DNA of 64,000 bases from AM-0621 sp964386705 (GTDB lineage: Bacteria > Planctomycetota > Planctomycetia > Planctomycetales > Planctomycetaceae): the NCBI GenBank assembly GCA_964386705.1, contig CAYLTY010000004.1, positions 16,045 through 80,044 of the forward strand. Reading direction: 5' to 3'. A program made the position numbers and the translations under genes. Under the pieces are notes generated by a model that worked only from the letters and a program-made list of their open reading frames with translations, did no database searches and had not been told where the DNA came from. Numbering within the stretch: the first letter of the stretch is position 1; the number at the start of each line of letters is the position of its first letter. Shown piece after piece: positions 51,476 to 62,444 of the stretch.

Positions 51476-53821
51476 TCAGAACACAAGATTCATTTCGAAG
51501 AACGACGCGTACAACGTGTCTATGTCGCGATCGAAGTCTCCGTAGAGATCCTTGAAGCCTTGATCGGGAACCAGGCCGGACACGCCGAACACCAGGACCA
51601 TGTTGTCGTTATGGAATGGTCGCCATTCGAAACCGACGCTCAGGTCCAAGCCGATCTTCTCGTCAACCTGCTCTGCAAACACAAACTGCTTCAGCACCTG
51701 AGTCTCGTCAAACATCAGATAATTCGCGTTCGTCACCATTCTCAGCTTGGGTGTGATGTCCGCGTCGAAACCGATGTTGAACAACAACAAGCCGGGGTTG
51801 GTAAAGTTCGACTGCCCCTGAATCTTCGATGATCTCATACTGGGTACCAGGCTGTTCTGGTTGACCAGTTGCACGCCGAAAAGCTGAATCGCCTGACGTT
51901 GCCAGTAAGAGAAATTGCCGCCTGCGAAGTTCGGGTTATCCATGATGGTGTCGAAGCCCTCACCCTTGTCGTCGGTGGGATCATCGTCACCCGAGGCATA
52001 GAAGAACGACGTGCGGAAGCGTGCCCAGTCACGGTCGTAAGACAGTTCGATCGCGGCCATGAAGGCGTTGATATCAATCTCCTGTCCGCCAATGGGGTTC
52101 AGGCTGTCACGGCCCGTTGCCCAATAGAACGCATTGCTGACGTTGATCCGGCCGATATGACCGTCGCCCGCGAGGCCGAGATAATACGACTCAACGCGGT
52201 GTGGTCTGAACACGCCAGCGGGATCAGGGCGTGCCAGGAAGTTGTTACTGTCGAATAGAAAGCCCGGCGCATCATTATTCATATGAAAGCTGGCCTGGGC
52301 CGTATAGCCAGGAAAAATAAAGTCCTGGATATAGTAGTTACCAATCAGGACGTTCTGCTGGCGGTCATGGAACGTGTTGAGCTGGCTGTTGGTGTCCTTT
52401 TCCAGCATGTCATAATAGAGCAAGTTGAACTGATGGCGATTGGCGTAGTTCGTGCCAAACAACCGCACGGCGCGATTCGTGTCATTGAAAATGAAACTGC
52501 GGAAGTCGGAGTTGAAGAACTGCGAACCAGCCCGTACAGACAGGAAGTCGTAGTTCGGACTCAGGTCCGCCAGCTTGCCTTCAACAAAGTACTCCTGCAG
52601 CGCGAAGTAGTCTCGGTTACGAGTTCGGCCGGCGCGGACGTCATTACTCACGACGCCCAGCTCTTCCACATGCAGTGAATTGATGTTGAAAACCGGAGTC
52701 ATCACGACATTCCAGTCCAACGGTTTGAAGGCCGCATCGTTGGCATGAAACAGTGCCGTGCGCAGCGAGAAGTTCTGGCTCAGGAATTGTTGATCGGGAT
52801 CGCCGAAGAATTCCTGCTGGAACGGATTCTGAGTGCTTTCAAATGGCGTTGTGGCCGTCGGAACCTGTCGGTAGTTGTAGGACGTCGAGCTGATGCCCGT
52901 CAGACTGAAGAACGTGTGCTGACCATAAACCGGGAAGTCGCCTTTTAGTACGTTCTGGTTATAGGGGTCCCACCAGTGCCCTTCGACGCCGGGGTAATCA
53001 TCCACCCAGGGATGCCCCTTGCCATAACGATCCGTCGGCTCGTAGCCGTTGCGCCAGCGATCAGGCTGAGGCACGAAATGCACACTCTCTTGATCTTCGA
53101 TCGGCATCACCCCGGACGGCCCGGTGAAGCCAAACGGTGCTTCCGGTTCAGGTGTTACCCAGCCGTCGTACTGGGGCAGCATCGCCAATGGCAGTTGATC
53201 TGCTTCGTCCGGTCGCTGCAGAAAATTCGGACGTCGTGAGTTCTGCGTTCCGGGAGTGGCATGTGTCGCGAGGGGCGCGACGATGCTGAAGATCTCGTCG
53301 TCTTCAGCCACTGCCGCGGCTGATCCATCGGAGTTCTGAGCGACGAACGACAACAACTCCAGATCGTGTTCGTCGTCAATGTCCTCGAGGCGGTCAAAGT
53401 GCGGTCGCTCCGCCCTGGATGCGGCCAGCGCGGCATGGGATCGCGGTTGGCGGGCAATCGCCCGGACCTCAGGGTCCCGGTCCATGAGCAACTCGCTGCG
53501 GAGATCGCTGCGCAAAGGCTCTTCGATGTAGTGCAACTGCCGGGCAAGCTTCAGGCGCTGGTTGCGATCGGGATGTTTCAGAGATTGGGCCAGCAGGAAT
53601 TGCTCACCCGTGATCCCCATCTCTAACAGTTCGTCGCGGGCCTCTTTCGCAATGTTCTGGTTGGGATGATGCAGTTCCGTCAGCAGTTGCAACACGCGGT
53701 CACGAGGAGATGGATCCGCCCAGGCAACATTTAGGCCCGACAGCGCCAACAAGATTCCACAAACGACGAATCGACGCCGCACCCGCTTCAGCGGACTCGC
53801 TGAGATACAGGTTACCGCCAT
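51476..53821 (-). CDS. Outer-membrane beta-barrel protein with N-terminal HEAT-like region
   Basis: A 781-residue exported protein if it starts at the ATG at 53821; an in-frame GTG at 53860 would add 13 residues. A signal peptide (VVCGILLALSGLNVAWA) is followed by helical HEAT-like repeats (about 35-110: NIAKEARDELLEMGI, DPEVRAIARQ), an acidic/proline-rich linker, and a long region of alternating beta strands with aromatic girdles (about 270-781: NRHQFNLLYYDMLEKDTNS, YYLGLAGDGHIGRINVSN). It ends in NLVF, with the terminal phenylalanine of outer-membrane barrels. Probable porin partner of the downstream decahaem cytochrome. Confidence 0.8.
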   Translation of the reverse strand: MAVTCISASPLKRVRRRFVVCGILLALSGLNVAWADPSPRDRVLQLLTELHHPNQNIAKEARDELLEMGITGEQFLLAQSLKHPDRNQRLKLARQLHYIEEPLRSDLRSELLMDRDPEVRAIARQPRSHAALAASRAERPHFDRLEDIDDEHDLELLSFVAQNSDGSAAAVAEDDEIFSIVAPLATHATPGTQNSRRPNFLQRPDEADQLPLAMLPQYDGWVTPEPEAPFGFTGPSGVMPIEDQESVHFVPQPDRWRNGYEPTDRYGKGHPWVDDYPGVEGHWWDPYNQNVLKGDFPVYGQHTFFSLTGISSTSYNYRQVPTATTPFESTQNPFQQEFFGDPDQQFLSQNFSLRTALFHANDAAFKPLDWNVVMTPVFNINSLHVEELGVVSNDVRAGRTRNRDYFALQEYFVEGKLADLSPNYDFLSVRAGSQFFNSDFRSFIFNDTNRAVRLFGTNYANRHQFNLLYYDMLEKDTNSQLNTFHDRQQNVLIGNYYIQDFIFPGYTAQASFHMNNDAPGFLFDSNNFLARPDPAGVFRPHRVESYYLGLAGDGHIGRINVSNAFYWATGRDSLNPIGGQEIDINAFMAAIELSYDRDWARFRTSFFYASGDDDPTDDKGEGFDTIMDNPNFAGGNFSYWQRQAIQLFGVQLVNQNSLVPSMRSSKIQGQSNFTNPGLLLFNIGFDADITPKLRMVTNANYLMFDETQVLKQFVFAEQVDEKIGLDLSVGFEWRPFHNDNMVLVFGVSGLVPDQGFKDLYGDFDRDIDTLYASFFEMNLVF

Positions 53822-54524
53822 CGATGGAAGAACCAACCAGAGGGAACGTTTGCGTGCCACGGTTCAATCTCAGACCTGAAGAACCTGAATCGACAATGCG
53901 CAGCCGATGAGCCGGACGGCTCGTATCGGAAGTATCGTCCGAAACGATGTGGCAACTTGTTCTAGATATAGCGGCGGTGATGCGTTTAACGCTGCTGCTG
54001 GGAACGAGGTTCGCCAGAGTTGCTCCGTCTTTGCAACGCAGCCATGTCATGCAGTCAGCTTATTTTCACAGAAGACGGCCTGCTCACTACGGGCCGCAGG
54101 AGCCGGAAACATTGAATTGTTGACTGAATCGAGCCGGCGCAACTTAACGCTTCCGGCAAAGCGATTTCAAAAATGCACACATAAGTCAAAATGAGTTCAC
54201 TCAAGACTCTTTGCGGCGAGCCGATAGCGTAAAAGCGGGAACTGAGTGAGTCTGCGTGGCGTCTAACGAGCCCGCGCGATTTTCTGATCGCCCGAAATTT
54301 GGGGGAAGCCTAAGGGTCTCGGAATCGGTTCGACTGCCATAGATGGCGCAGTGAGCACAGCATGACAGATCGGATTACGAAGCAACCTATAAACGCAATG
54401 CATGGCCCGCAGAGTTCGCATTTCCCCAATGTTCAGTGATAGGATCATTTTGCCCAGTCGCCGCAGACGATGCTCATCGGCGCTCGACTGAAACATTCAC
54501 CTTCCACGAAGTCCGAGTTCACTC
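53822..54524. other. Intergenic region between the barrel operon and the large repeat protein
   Basis: About 700 nt between divergent genes. It must hold the promoters for the leftward barrel/cytochrome operon and the rightward giant gene. Open frames in it have no ribosome site and poor composition. No repeat or motif stood out. Confidence 0.5.
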
Positions 54525-57500
54525 ATGAAACGTACTGGCCTGTTCAGCAACTGGATTCGTCAACAGTTTGGCCTTCGCAATCTTGATCGGGCAGCAATCC
54601 GGAGCCCACGCCACATTGGACGGGCCAGCGAGAACCTTGAGACGCGTTGGGTGTTGGCTGGCAACGTGCTCGCGCAGATGGTCGGCAATGATCTGCGACT
54701 GACAGGCAGTTCCGATGCAGACTCAGTTCAGTTGCTGGTCGCCGGGAACTCAGTGGTGTTGCGCGCGACGAACGGCTCGACCATCAACGGCAGCGCCAAC
54801 GACTTTGTGGTGCGTAGTGGATCGACGCAAACACCCGGCAACGTGATTGTCGACCTCTTCGGCGGGAACGACACCTTCGCGATTGCCAACACAGTTGGCG
54901 TCCGCGGAGCTGTAGACGTCGATATGGGCGATGGCGATGACACTTTCGGACTGCACAACGCCGGCATCAGCGGGTTCCTGTATGCCAACCTCGGTGAAGG
55001 CAACAACGGTCTGAGTATTCTAACTTCGGACATCGCACGCGACGCGACCTTTGTGTCGGGCGGTGGTAACGACGTCTTCAGCCTCAAGAGCTCTGTGGTT
55101 GGCCGAATTCTGGACATCTCGTCCGGTGCAGGTAACGACTCTGTCGTCATCGAGGGTACTGGCGGCACCAATCGCGTGGTCGGCAAGGCGACATCTCTTC
55201 GTCTCGGAGATGGCGATGACAACTTTGTCGCCACCACGGGCATGTTCTGCCGTGACGTGTTCCTGGACATGGGCGCGGGCAACGACTTTGTGCGGTCTCA
55301 AGGCAGCGTCTTCCGCAAGAACGTAACCGCGTTGCTGGGCAGTGGTGACGACAACCTGGTCACTTCGGGAGCCAATGGCTTCAGCCTGTTTACGACGGTC
55401 ATCGGTCAGGGTGGTACTGACAACGTCGAGATCAGCGGACAGACGATTGTTCGTCACGGTAACACCGTTGATGTGGACAGCCCGTCCGTGAGCGACACGC
55501 TGGAGACTGACCGCCTGACGAATTCCACCACTGGCGCGCAGACGCTGGCGACTCAAGTGCAGCAGCGCATTACCAATTTCGTCACGCTGCCCATATTGAC
55601 GGTCACTGTCACTCCAACGACTCTGGCAGAAAACGCCGGGACGGGAACGATCACTGGTACCGTCAGCATTCCGACTGCCAGCGCGTCAGCCCTGACAGTG
55701 GCGCTGACCAGCAGCGACAATACCGAGTTGACCGTGCCGTCATCCGTGACAATTCCGGCGGGTCAAACGTCGGTGACATTCAACATCAATGCGGTGGATG
55801 ACACGTTTGTCGATGGAAACGTCACTGTCACCATCACGGCCACGGCCACCGGATTCACCAACGGTACCGATACGATTTCCGTGACAGACAGTGAGGCTGG
55901 TCCGGCAGCGTTGACTGTCAGCCTGAATCCAGGATCCGTCCTGGAAGGTGCCGGCTCCGGTGCTTCGACAGCCACGGTGACGCGCAATACGGATCCGACC
56001 GCCGCCTTGACGGTAACGCTCACCAGCAACGACACCACGGAAGCAACAGTGCCGACGACCGTGACCATTCCGGCCGGCGCGAACTCAGTGACATTTCCCA
56101 TTACTGCAGTGAATGACAACACTGACGACCCTAATGCGAGTGTCGTGATCACTGCCAGCGCCACGGGGTTGAGCAATGGCACAGCGACACTCACGGTACG
56201 TTCGAACGATTTCACGCTGACGCTGGACACGTCCAATAACAGCGGGCTTATCCCTTCGAACGGTACGTTGCTGACCAAGGCCGCGAGTCTCAACGTCGCA
56301 GGTGCCACCGTGTCTAATGCAACGGTTACTGTGGACTCAGACGGTGACGGACAGTTCGATGACGGCACAACCACCGCCGCTGCGAATGGCACCTTCTCGA
56401 TGACCGTGGGCTTGACCAACACCACGACCAATCGCGGCGCGAACGTTCTTCGATTCCGGGCAGTGGCTCCGAGTAACGGCGGCGAATCGATTTCCACACT
56501 GGAAGTTCACCGCGCCGTGGGTACCGTGACCCGCTTTGTCAGCTCGATGGGCACCTTTGACATCGAACTGCTGGATACCGACGCGCCTATAACGGTTGAG
56601 AACTTCAAAGACTACTTCGCACGGTACACGAATTCGATCATCCATCGGTCACCGGAAAACTTCGTGATTCAGGGCGGTGGTTTCGTCTCGAACAACGGCA
56701 ACGTGACCGCGATCTCCACCGACCCCGCCATCACCAACGAGTTCAATGCCGCGAATTCCAATGTGCGTGGCACGCTGTCGATGGCACTCTCCGCCAACCC
56801 GAACACCGGCACCAGCGGATGGTTCATTAATACCGTTAATAATTCGTTTCTGGATGGTAACAAGCACACGGTGTTTGGCCGCGTGGTCGGAGATGGCATG
56901 GATATTGTCGATGCCATCAACGACCTGCCGCTCTACAACTTGAACGTGGCGCTGAATGGTGGTGCGTTTGCCGAAGTACCTTTGAAGCCCACCGTGGCCT
57001 TCGAAAACATCGCCGGCACGGTAACTGTCACCTCAGGTTCCATGACAGTTACAGGCGTCGGAACATCCTTCACGTCTGTGTTTGAGAGTCGTGCCGAAAA
57101 CCAGACTCGCGGCACCACGATCAAGATCGGCACTCAGGAATACGAAGTCGCAAGTATCACCAGTGACACGTCACTCACCTTGCGAACGGCCGCTGTAGCC
57201 AGTGCCTCAGGCGCGATTGCTCAGCGTGTGGCCAAGCCAGCCCAGGCGAACTACGTTGTCTTCGATTCGATCGGTGAGATCCTAAGTCCAGCGACGCAAC
57301 TCACTGTTAGCATCACCAGTTCCACACTGGCTGAGAACGCCACAGCGAAGATCCCGGGCACTGTCAGCCGCGCCGCAGCGAGCGCTTCGCCACTCGTAGT
57401 GACACTCACTAGCAGCGACACCAGTGAATTAACCGTCCCTCAGACGGTTACCATTCCTGCCAATCAGACCTCGGTGTCGTTCGAGATCACGGCACAGGAC

Positions 57501-59636
57501 GACTCCTTTTTGGACGGCAACATCCCCGTGACGGTGACTGCCTCGGCGAGTGGCTTCACTAATGGCGCTGACGGCGTCACCGTGACCGACAGTGAAGTTG
57601 GCAGTCCGGCGCTGACGGTAACGCTGGATCCGGCTTCAGCCTCTGAAGGCAAGGGTGCCAACGCTTCGATCGGTACGGTGACTCGTAATACCGATACCAC
57701 CGGAAAGCTGACAGTCACGCTCAGCAGTTCTGATACCACCGAAGCGACAGTGCCAATGACCGTTACCTTTCTGGAAGGTCAGGACAAAGTCACATTTCCA
57801 ATTGCCACCCTCGATGACAATCTGATTGACGGTACAAGGCCGGTAACAATCACTGCCAAGGCGACAGGACTGACTAACGGCGAGGCGACGTTCTCGGTCA
57901 CTGACAATGAGTCAGGAACTCCGAGCTTGACCGTCACATTTACAGACTCTTCGATCGGCGAAGGTAAAGGTACTGGCGCGACGACGGGCAAGGTGTCCCG
58001 CAATTCGGATCCCTCGGAACCGCTGACGGTGACGATCAGCAGTGGTGATTCCAGTGAGGCAACGGTTGATACTACCGTGACAATTCCCGCTAATCAGGAG
58101 TTCGTCACGTTCTCGGTCAATGCCGTCAACGACAATTTCTCCGATGGAAGCCAACCCGTCACCATTACAGCCAAGGCAACAGGTCATACGGATGGCACCG
58201 GAAGCATCACGGTCACCGACGACGAGCCTGCTGCGGCCTTGTCAGTCACGCTGGGGGCATCCAAAGTGGCTGAAAACTCCACGACAAAAGTGACTGGTAC
58301 GGTGACTCGCAATACTGATCCCGCCAACGCGCTGACCGTGACGCTGACGAGCTCCGACACTGGCGAGGCTACTGTTCCGACGACGATCACAATTCCCGCT
58401 AATCAGACATCGATCACGTTCGAGATCACTGCCGTGGACGATGAAGGCAGCGACGGAAACGTCGATGTCACGATTACAGCTAAGTCCGCTGGCCTGACGG
58501 ACGGGAAGGCGACCCTGGCAGTGGAAGACAACGAGATCGCACTCGATCTTTCCACCACGAATAACACCGGGCTGCAACAGTCGGTGGGCACGCTGCTGAC
58601 AAAGGCTGCCAACCTGACGATCGAAGGTCAAACAGTGGCAAATGCCAAGGTTGAGCTGGACGTTGATAACGACGGATTCGACGACCAGACGGTGACGGCT
58701 GGTGGCGATGGTAAGTTCACAATCACAGCTCCGATGATCGCGGGTGAGAACAAACTGCGCGTTCGCTCGACTCCCGTCAGCGGCCCAGGTGCCGCGATTG
58801 AGGAAATTGAAGTGCATCGCTCTGTCGGCACAGTGGCCCGCATCGCGACCTCCTCATTGGGATCGAGTTCCTTCTTCGACGTGGAACTGCTGAATACCGC
58901 GGCTCCCAACACGGTCAACAACTTCCTGGCCTATCTGGCACGCTACGCGAACACGATCGTTCACCGCTCGGTCGACGCAGACCTTGCTAATGGCGTCGTT
59001 CAAGCCGGCAGCTTCACGGCGACAGGTGGTACAGTCACGGCGATCACCGCTGACGCAGCTGTGGCCAATGAATTCAACAACGCTCGCCTGAATGTTCGCG
59101 GTACGTTGTCGACGGTCTTCCCGGACGCACAACCCAACGGCGCGACGAGTGGGTGGTTCATCAACACCGAAGACAATCCGAATTTCGATACGACGCAGCA
59201 CACCGTCTTTGGCCGCGTGATCGGAGACGGCATGACGGTTGTCGATCAGGTCAACAACCTGCCGGTCTTCAACTTGAACAAGCAGTTGAATGGACTGGAC
59301 GGCGCTTCCTTCGGGCAGGTGCCTCTGACGGGCACGATCACGTTTGAGAACCTGACGGGTACAGTTACTGTGACCGGAGGTTCGCCGGCGGTTACCGGAA
59401 CTGGGACCTCATTCCTGACGGATCTGGCGCCGCGCAGCGGCAACATCCCGGGCTCAACGATTCGGATCGCTGGGCAGACCTACGAAGTCCTCAGCATCCA
59501 AAGCGATACGCAGCTGACGCTGACCAGTAATGCTGCCTCCACACTCTCTGGGGAGACCATTCAACGTCAGGCTGATCCGGCTCAGAGCAACTACATTGTG
59601 TTCAGCTCGATCACCAAGCTCCTGGACGCTATCTAA
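54525..59636 (+). CDS. Giant secreted protein with Calx-beta-like repeats and two cyclophilin domains
   Basis: A 1703-residue protein. After a planctomycete-type N-terminus (ASENLETRWVLAGNVLA, residues 36-52) comes a Asp/Gly-rich repeat region (60-340: DMGDGDDTFGLHN, NGLSILTSD). Two Calx-beta-like repeats (about 355-560) lead to a beta-sandwich, then a cyclophilin domain at about 665-820 (IIHRSPENFVIQGGG, SGWFIN, KHTVFGRV). Four more Calx-beta-like repeats follow (925-1340), then a second sandwich and a second cyclophilin domain (about 1430-1600), and a closing repeat. Probably a surface or matrix protein; the PPIase could fold or anchor extracellular chains. Domain 2 retains WFIN and HTVFGRV but not the GGG motif. 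Confidence 0.9.
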   Translation: MKRTGLFSNWIRQQFGLRNLDRAAIRSPRHIGRASENLETRWVLAGNVLAQMVGNDLRLTGSSDADSVQLLVAGNSVVLRATNGSTINGSANDFVVRSGSTQTPGNVIVDLFGGNDTFAIANTVGVRGAVDVDMGDGDDTFGLHNAGISGFLYANLGEGNNGLSILTSDIARDATFVSGGGNDVFSLKSSVVGRILDISSGAGNDSVVIEGTGGTNRVVGKATSLRLGDGDDNFVATTGMFCRDVFLDMGAGNDFVRSQGSVFRKNVTALLGSGDDNLVTSGANGFSLFTTVIGQGGTDNVEISGQTIVRHGNTVDVDSPSVSDTLETDRLTNSTTGAQTLATQVQQRITNFVTLPILTVTVTPTTLAENAGTGTITGTVSIPTASASALTVALTSSDNTELTVPSSVTIPAGQTSVTFNINAVDDTFVDGNVTVTITATATGFTNGTDTISVTDSEAGPAALTVSLNPGSVLEGAGSGASTATVTRNTDPTAALTVTLTSNDTTEATVPTTVTIPAGANSVTFPITAVNDNTDDPNASVVITASATGLSNGTATLTVRSNDFTLTLDTSNNSGLIPSNGTLLTKAASLNVAGATVSNATVTVDSDGDGQFDDGTTTAAANGTFSMTVGLTNTTTNRGANVLRFRAVAPSNGGESISTLEVHRAVGTVTRFVSSMGTFDIELLDTDAPITVENFKDYFARYTNSIIHRSPENFVIQGGGFVSNNGNVTAISTDPAITNEFNAANSNVRGTLSMALSANPNTGTSGWFINTVNNSFLDGNKHTVFGRVVGDGMDIVDAINDLPLYNLNVALNGGAFAEVPLKPTVAFENIAGTVTVTSGSMTVTGVGTSFTSVFESRAENQTRGTTIKIGTQEYEVASITSDTSLTLRTAAVASASGAIAQRVAKPAQANYVVFDSIGEILSPATQLTVSITSSTLAENATAKIPGTVSRAAASASPLVVTLTSSDTSELTVPQTVTIPANQTSVSFEITAQDDSFLDGNIPVTVTASASGFTNGADGVTVTDSEVGSPALTVTLDPASASEGKGANASIGTVTRNTDTTGKLTVTLSSSDTTEATVPMTVTFLEGQDKVTFPIATLDDNLIDGTRPVTITAKATGLTNGEATFSVTDNESGTPSLTVTFTDSSIGEGKGTGATTGKVSRNSDPSEPLTVTISSGDSSEATVDTTVTIPANQEFVTFSVNAVNDNFSDGSQPVTITAKATGHTDGTGSITVTDDEPAAALSVTLGASKVAENSTTKVTGTVTRNTDPANALTVTLTSSDTGEATVPTTITIPANQTSITFEITAVDDEGSDGNVDVTITAKSAGLTDGKATLAVEDNEIALDLSTTNNTGLQQSVGTLLTKAANLTIEGQTVANAKVELDVDNDGFDDQTVTAGGDGKFTITAPMIAGENKLRVRSTPVSGPGAAIEEIEVHRSVGTVARIATSSLGSSSFFDVELLNTAAPNTVNNFLAYLARYANTIVHRSVDADLANGVVQAGSFTATGGTVTAITADAAVANEFNNARLNVRGTLSTVFPDAQPNGATSGWFINTEDNPNFDTTQHTVFGRVIGDGMTVVDQVNNLPVFNLNKQLNGLDGASFGQVPLTGTITFENLTGTVTVTGGSPAVTGTGTSFLTDLAPRSGNIPGSTIRIAGQTYEVLSIQSDTQLTLTSNAASTLSGETIQRQADPAQSNYIVFSSITKLLDAI

Positions 59637-59878
59637 GGATCAGGCCGAGCTAGCGAACCAACGCTGGCGCATGGAAATGCGTCAATCAGACCAAACGGCG
59701 TGGAGCAGCAGTGCTTCACGCCGATTTCTTTTTGAATGCTGGTTTCCGACAAACGGGATCGCCAAACTTGGAATCCGGCGGATTCACTCCCGCAGCGTCA
59801 CGTGGGGCAGTACAACGTGCACCCGCGCGCCTCAACCTGACGTCCCCGTTTTGATCCCTCCTGCTTCGGAAGTCGTTG

Positions 59879-60754
59879 ATGTTTGGACAGACCATCGAAC
59901 TGGCTGACTTGATTACCGTCGCGTTTCTGGTGGTGCTGGAAGGTGCGCTTTCAATCGACAACGCTCTCGTGCTGGGCATGCTGGCGCGGCGATTGCCGAA
60001 GCATCAACAGGCGAAGGCTTTGACCTACGGACTGGTCGGCGCACTGATTTTTCGCGTCACTGCCATCTGTTTCGTGAGCCTGCTGCTGCAGTGGTGGATC
60101 GTGAAGCTGCTGGGCGGCGGGTACCTCATCTATATCTCCCTGAAGCACTTCTTCTTTGAGTCACAGGACGAAGATGCCGAAGTCGTGAAGCTGGACGACA
60201 AAGGGCATCCGATTCTGGTGCATGAGGAATCCGGCGTACCGCTCGCGCCTGGTGAGATGGCGACCGAGATCCAGTCCCGCACCGCGGTTCCCCTGGATAT
60301 TCAGGACGACCAGCCGGGTAAGCCGCGCAAGCTCGCCGGGTTCTGGGGCACCGTGGTCGTCATCGAGCTGACCGACATCGCCTTCGCGGTGGACTCGATC
60401 ATGGCGGCGATTGGCTTCATTCCCAACGTCCCCAAGGACCAGACCAACCCGAAGCTGTGGGTGGTGATCCTCGGTGGTTTTGTCGGCGTCATCCTGATGC
60501 GTGTGGCGGCGAAGTTCTTCATCGGGATGCTCGAAAAGTTCCCGCGGTTTGAACTCGCGGCCTATCTGCTGGTGGTCGTGATCGGCATCAAGCTGGTCGT
60601 GGATTGGTACTTCAACTTTGAAGATCATCACAGAATCGACTTCCATAATCCCAAAGATCCGGCGTTTTGGATCTTCTGGCTCAGCATGTTGGCCAGCTTC
60701 TGCGTCGGCTTCATTCCGCCCAAGAAGAAGGCCGAGCAAGTCTCGGGTTCATGA
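59879..60754 (+). CDS. TerC family integral membrane protein
   Basis: A 291-residue polytopic membrane protein of the TerC/Alx family. The first helix contains VVLEGALSIDNALVLGMLAR, with the conserved acidic and asparagine residues that line the proposed metal path, and the later VIELTDIAFAVDSIMAAIG repeats the pattern. About seven helices are visible with a charged cytoplasmic loop at residues 95-150. TerC proteins are linked to tellurite resistance and manganese export. ATG at 59879 used; an in-frame TTG precedes it. Its TGA overlaps the next gene's ATG by 4 nt. No ter genes are adjacent, so a Mn-efflux role is more likely than tellurite resistance. Confidence 0.92.
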   Translation: MFGQTIELADLITVAFLVVLEGALSIDNALVLGMLARRLPKHQQAKALTYGLVGALIFRVTAICFVSLLLQWWIVKLLGGGYLIYISLKHFFFESQDEDAEVVKLDDKGHPILVHEESGVPLAPGEMATEIQSRTAVPLDIQDDQPGKPRKLAGFWGTVVVIELTDIAFAVDSIMAAIGFIPNVPKDQTNPKLWVVILGGFVGVILMRVAAKFFIGMLEKFPRFELAAYLLVVVIGIKLVVDWYFNFEDHHRIDFHNPKDPAFWIFWLSMLASFCVGFIPPKKKAEQVSGS

Positions 60755-61413
60755 ACTACTTCGCTCACGCGATTCGCTTTCTCGATCGGCCGGTGTTCGC
60801 TGTGGCCACCGGGCTGCCAGACATGCTGTCGGTGGTTGATCGATCCATGCGATTGCGATCGAAACGCGTTGAGCCGTTCATCGCCGACCCTGACCCCTTT
60901 CGAGCCGACGTCGCCGCCGGTGTCCTCCAGCATCTGCAGGACGATGACTGGTTTCACACCACTGAAGCCTTCCTGGTGACGAACAGCGATCTGACTCGTC
61001 TGTTCCGCAGCGCTATCGGCGAAAACGAAGGCGCCCGCTGCCCGTTCCTCGGCCATATCGTCACCGAGCTGCAACTCGATGCCGCGTTGGCCACTGAGTA
61101 CCCAGGACATTTGAATCGCTACTACGAACTGGTGTCGGACATCGACGCCACCCGCGTCGAGGCGGACGTCAACGTGATGGCCACCAAGACCAGCGACCGG
61201 CTGGCCCGGCTGATGGCCGCGTTTGCCCGCGAACAGTTTCTGCGCGATTACTCACGACCGGCCTCGTTGAGATTTCGCCTGAACCAAGTCATGCTCCGTG
61301 TCGGTTTGGACCAGCTTCCTGAGCACTTCGAAGACGCTCTGGCGGCAAGCTGGGAGATCGTTCGGCAGCGGGTCGACGGTTTGTTACCAGCCGCGCATTT
61401 CACGATGCCTTGA
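60751..61413 (+). CDS. ACP phosphodiesterase-like (DUF479) protein
   Basis: A 220-residue cytosolic protein beginning MNYFAHAIRFLD, which resembles the start of acyl-carrier-protein phosphodiesterases (AcpH/DUF479). DDDWFHTTEAFLVTN and FLGHIVTELQLDAALATEYP supply aspartate and histidine candidates for a metal site. The match to AcpH is partial and the expected early GDxxKG-type block is not evident, so this is tentative. It overlaps terC by 4 nt (ATGA), so the two are co-translated. It may act on another phosphodiester. Confidence 0.55.
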   Translation: MNYFAHAIRFLDRPVFAVATGLPDMLSVVDRSMRLRSKRVEPFIADPDPFRADVAAGVLQHLQDDDWFHTTEAFLVTNSDLTRLFRSAIGENEGARCPFLGHIVTELQLDAALATEYPGHLNRYYELVSDIDATRVEADVNVMATKTSDRLARLMAAFAREQFLRDYSRPASLRFRLNQVMLRVGLDQLPEHFEDALAASWEIVRQRVDGLLPAAHFTMP

Positions 61414-61487
61414 TTCGCGAGTGCTTCCCCGAAGTGCCTGCGGACCGATCAAGGCGTCAGGTTGATTTCATTCAGGGAGTGCTCGCG

Positions 61488-62336
<849 letters not shown>

Positions 62337-62379
62337 GACTACGGCCTGTCTCGCTAATGCAGGGTGCACACAAAAGAAC

Positions 62380-62413
62380 AAAGCCTGAGTCACATTACTG
62401 CGACTCAGGCTTT
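62380..62413. terminator. Bidirectional terminator between convergent genes
   Basis: A 12-bp perfect stem (AAAGCCTGAGTC/GACTCAGGCTTT) with a 10-nt loop lies between the epimerase and the leftward protease gene. T-runs are short on both strands, but the position favours a shared terminator. Confidence 0.8.
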
Positions 62414-62444
62414 GTTGAGGTTCTGTTGTTGGTGACATCAACCG

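Noticed and set aside
54263..54496. Possible 77-codon leftward gene in the gap before the giant protein
   Set aside because: No ribosome site, no recognisable composition, and it lies where the promoter region of the giant gene is expected.
55590..59640. Repeated short DNA blocks inside the giant gene resembling a CRISPR-like periodicity
   Set aside because: The repeats are diverged protein-coding units of about 100 residues, not short identical repeats with spacers.
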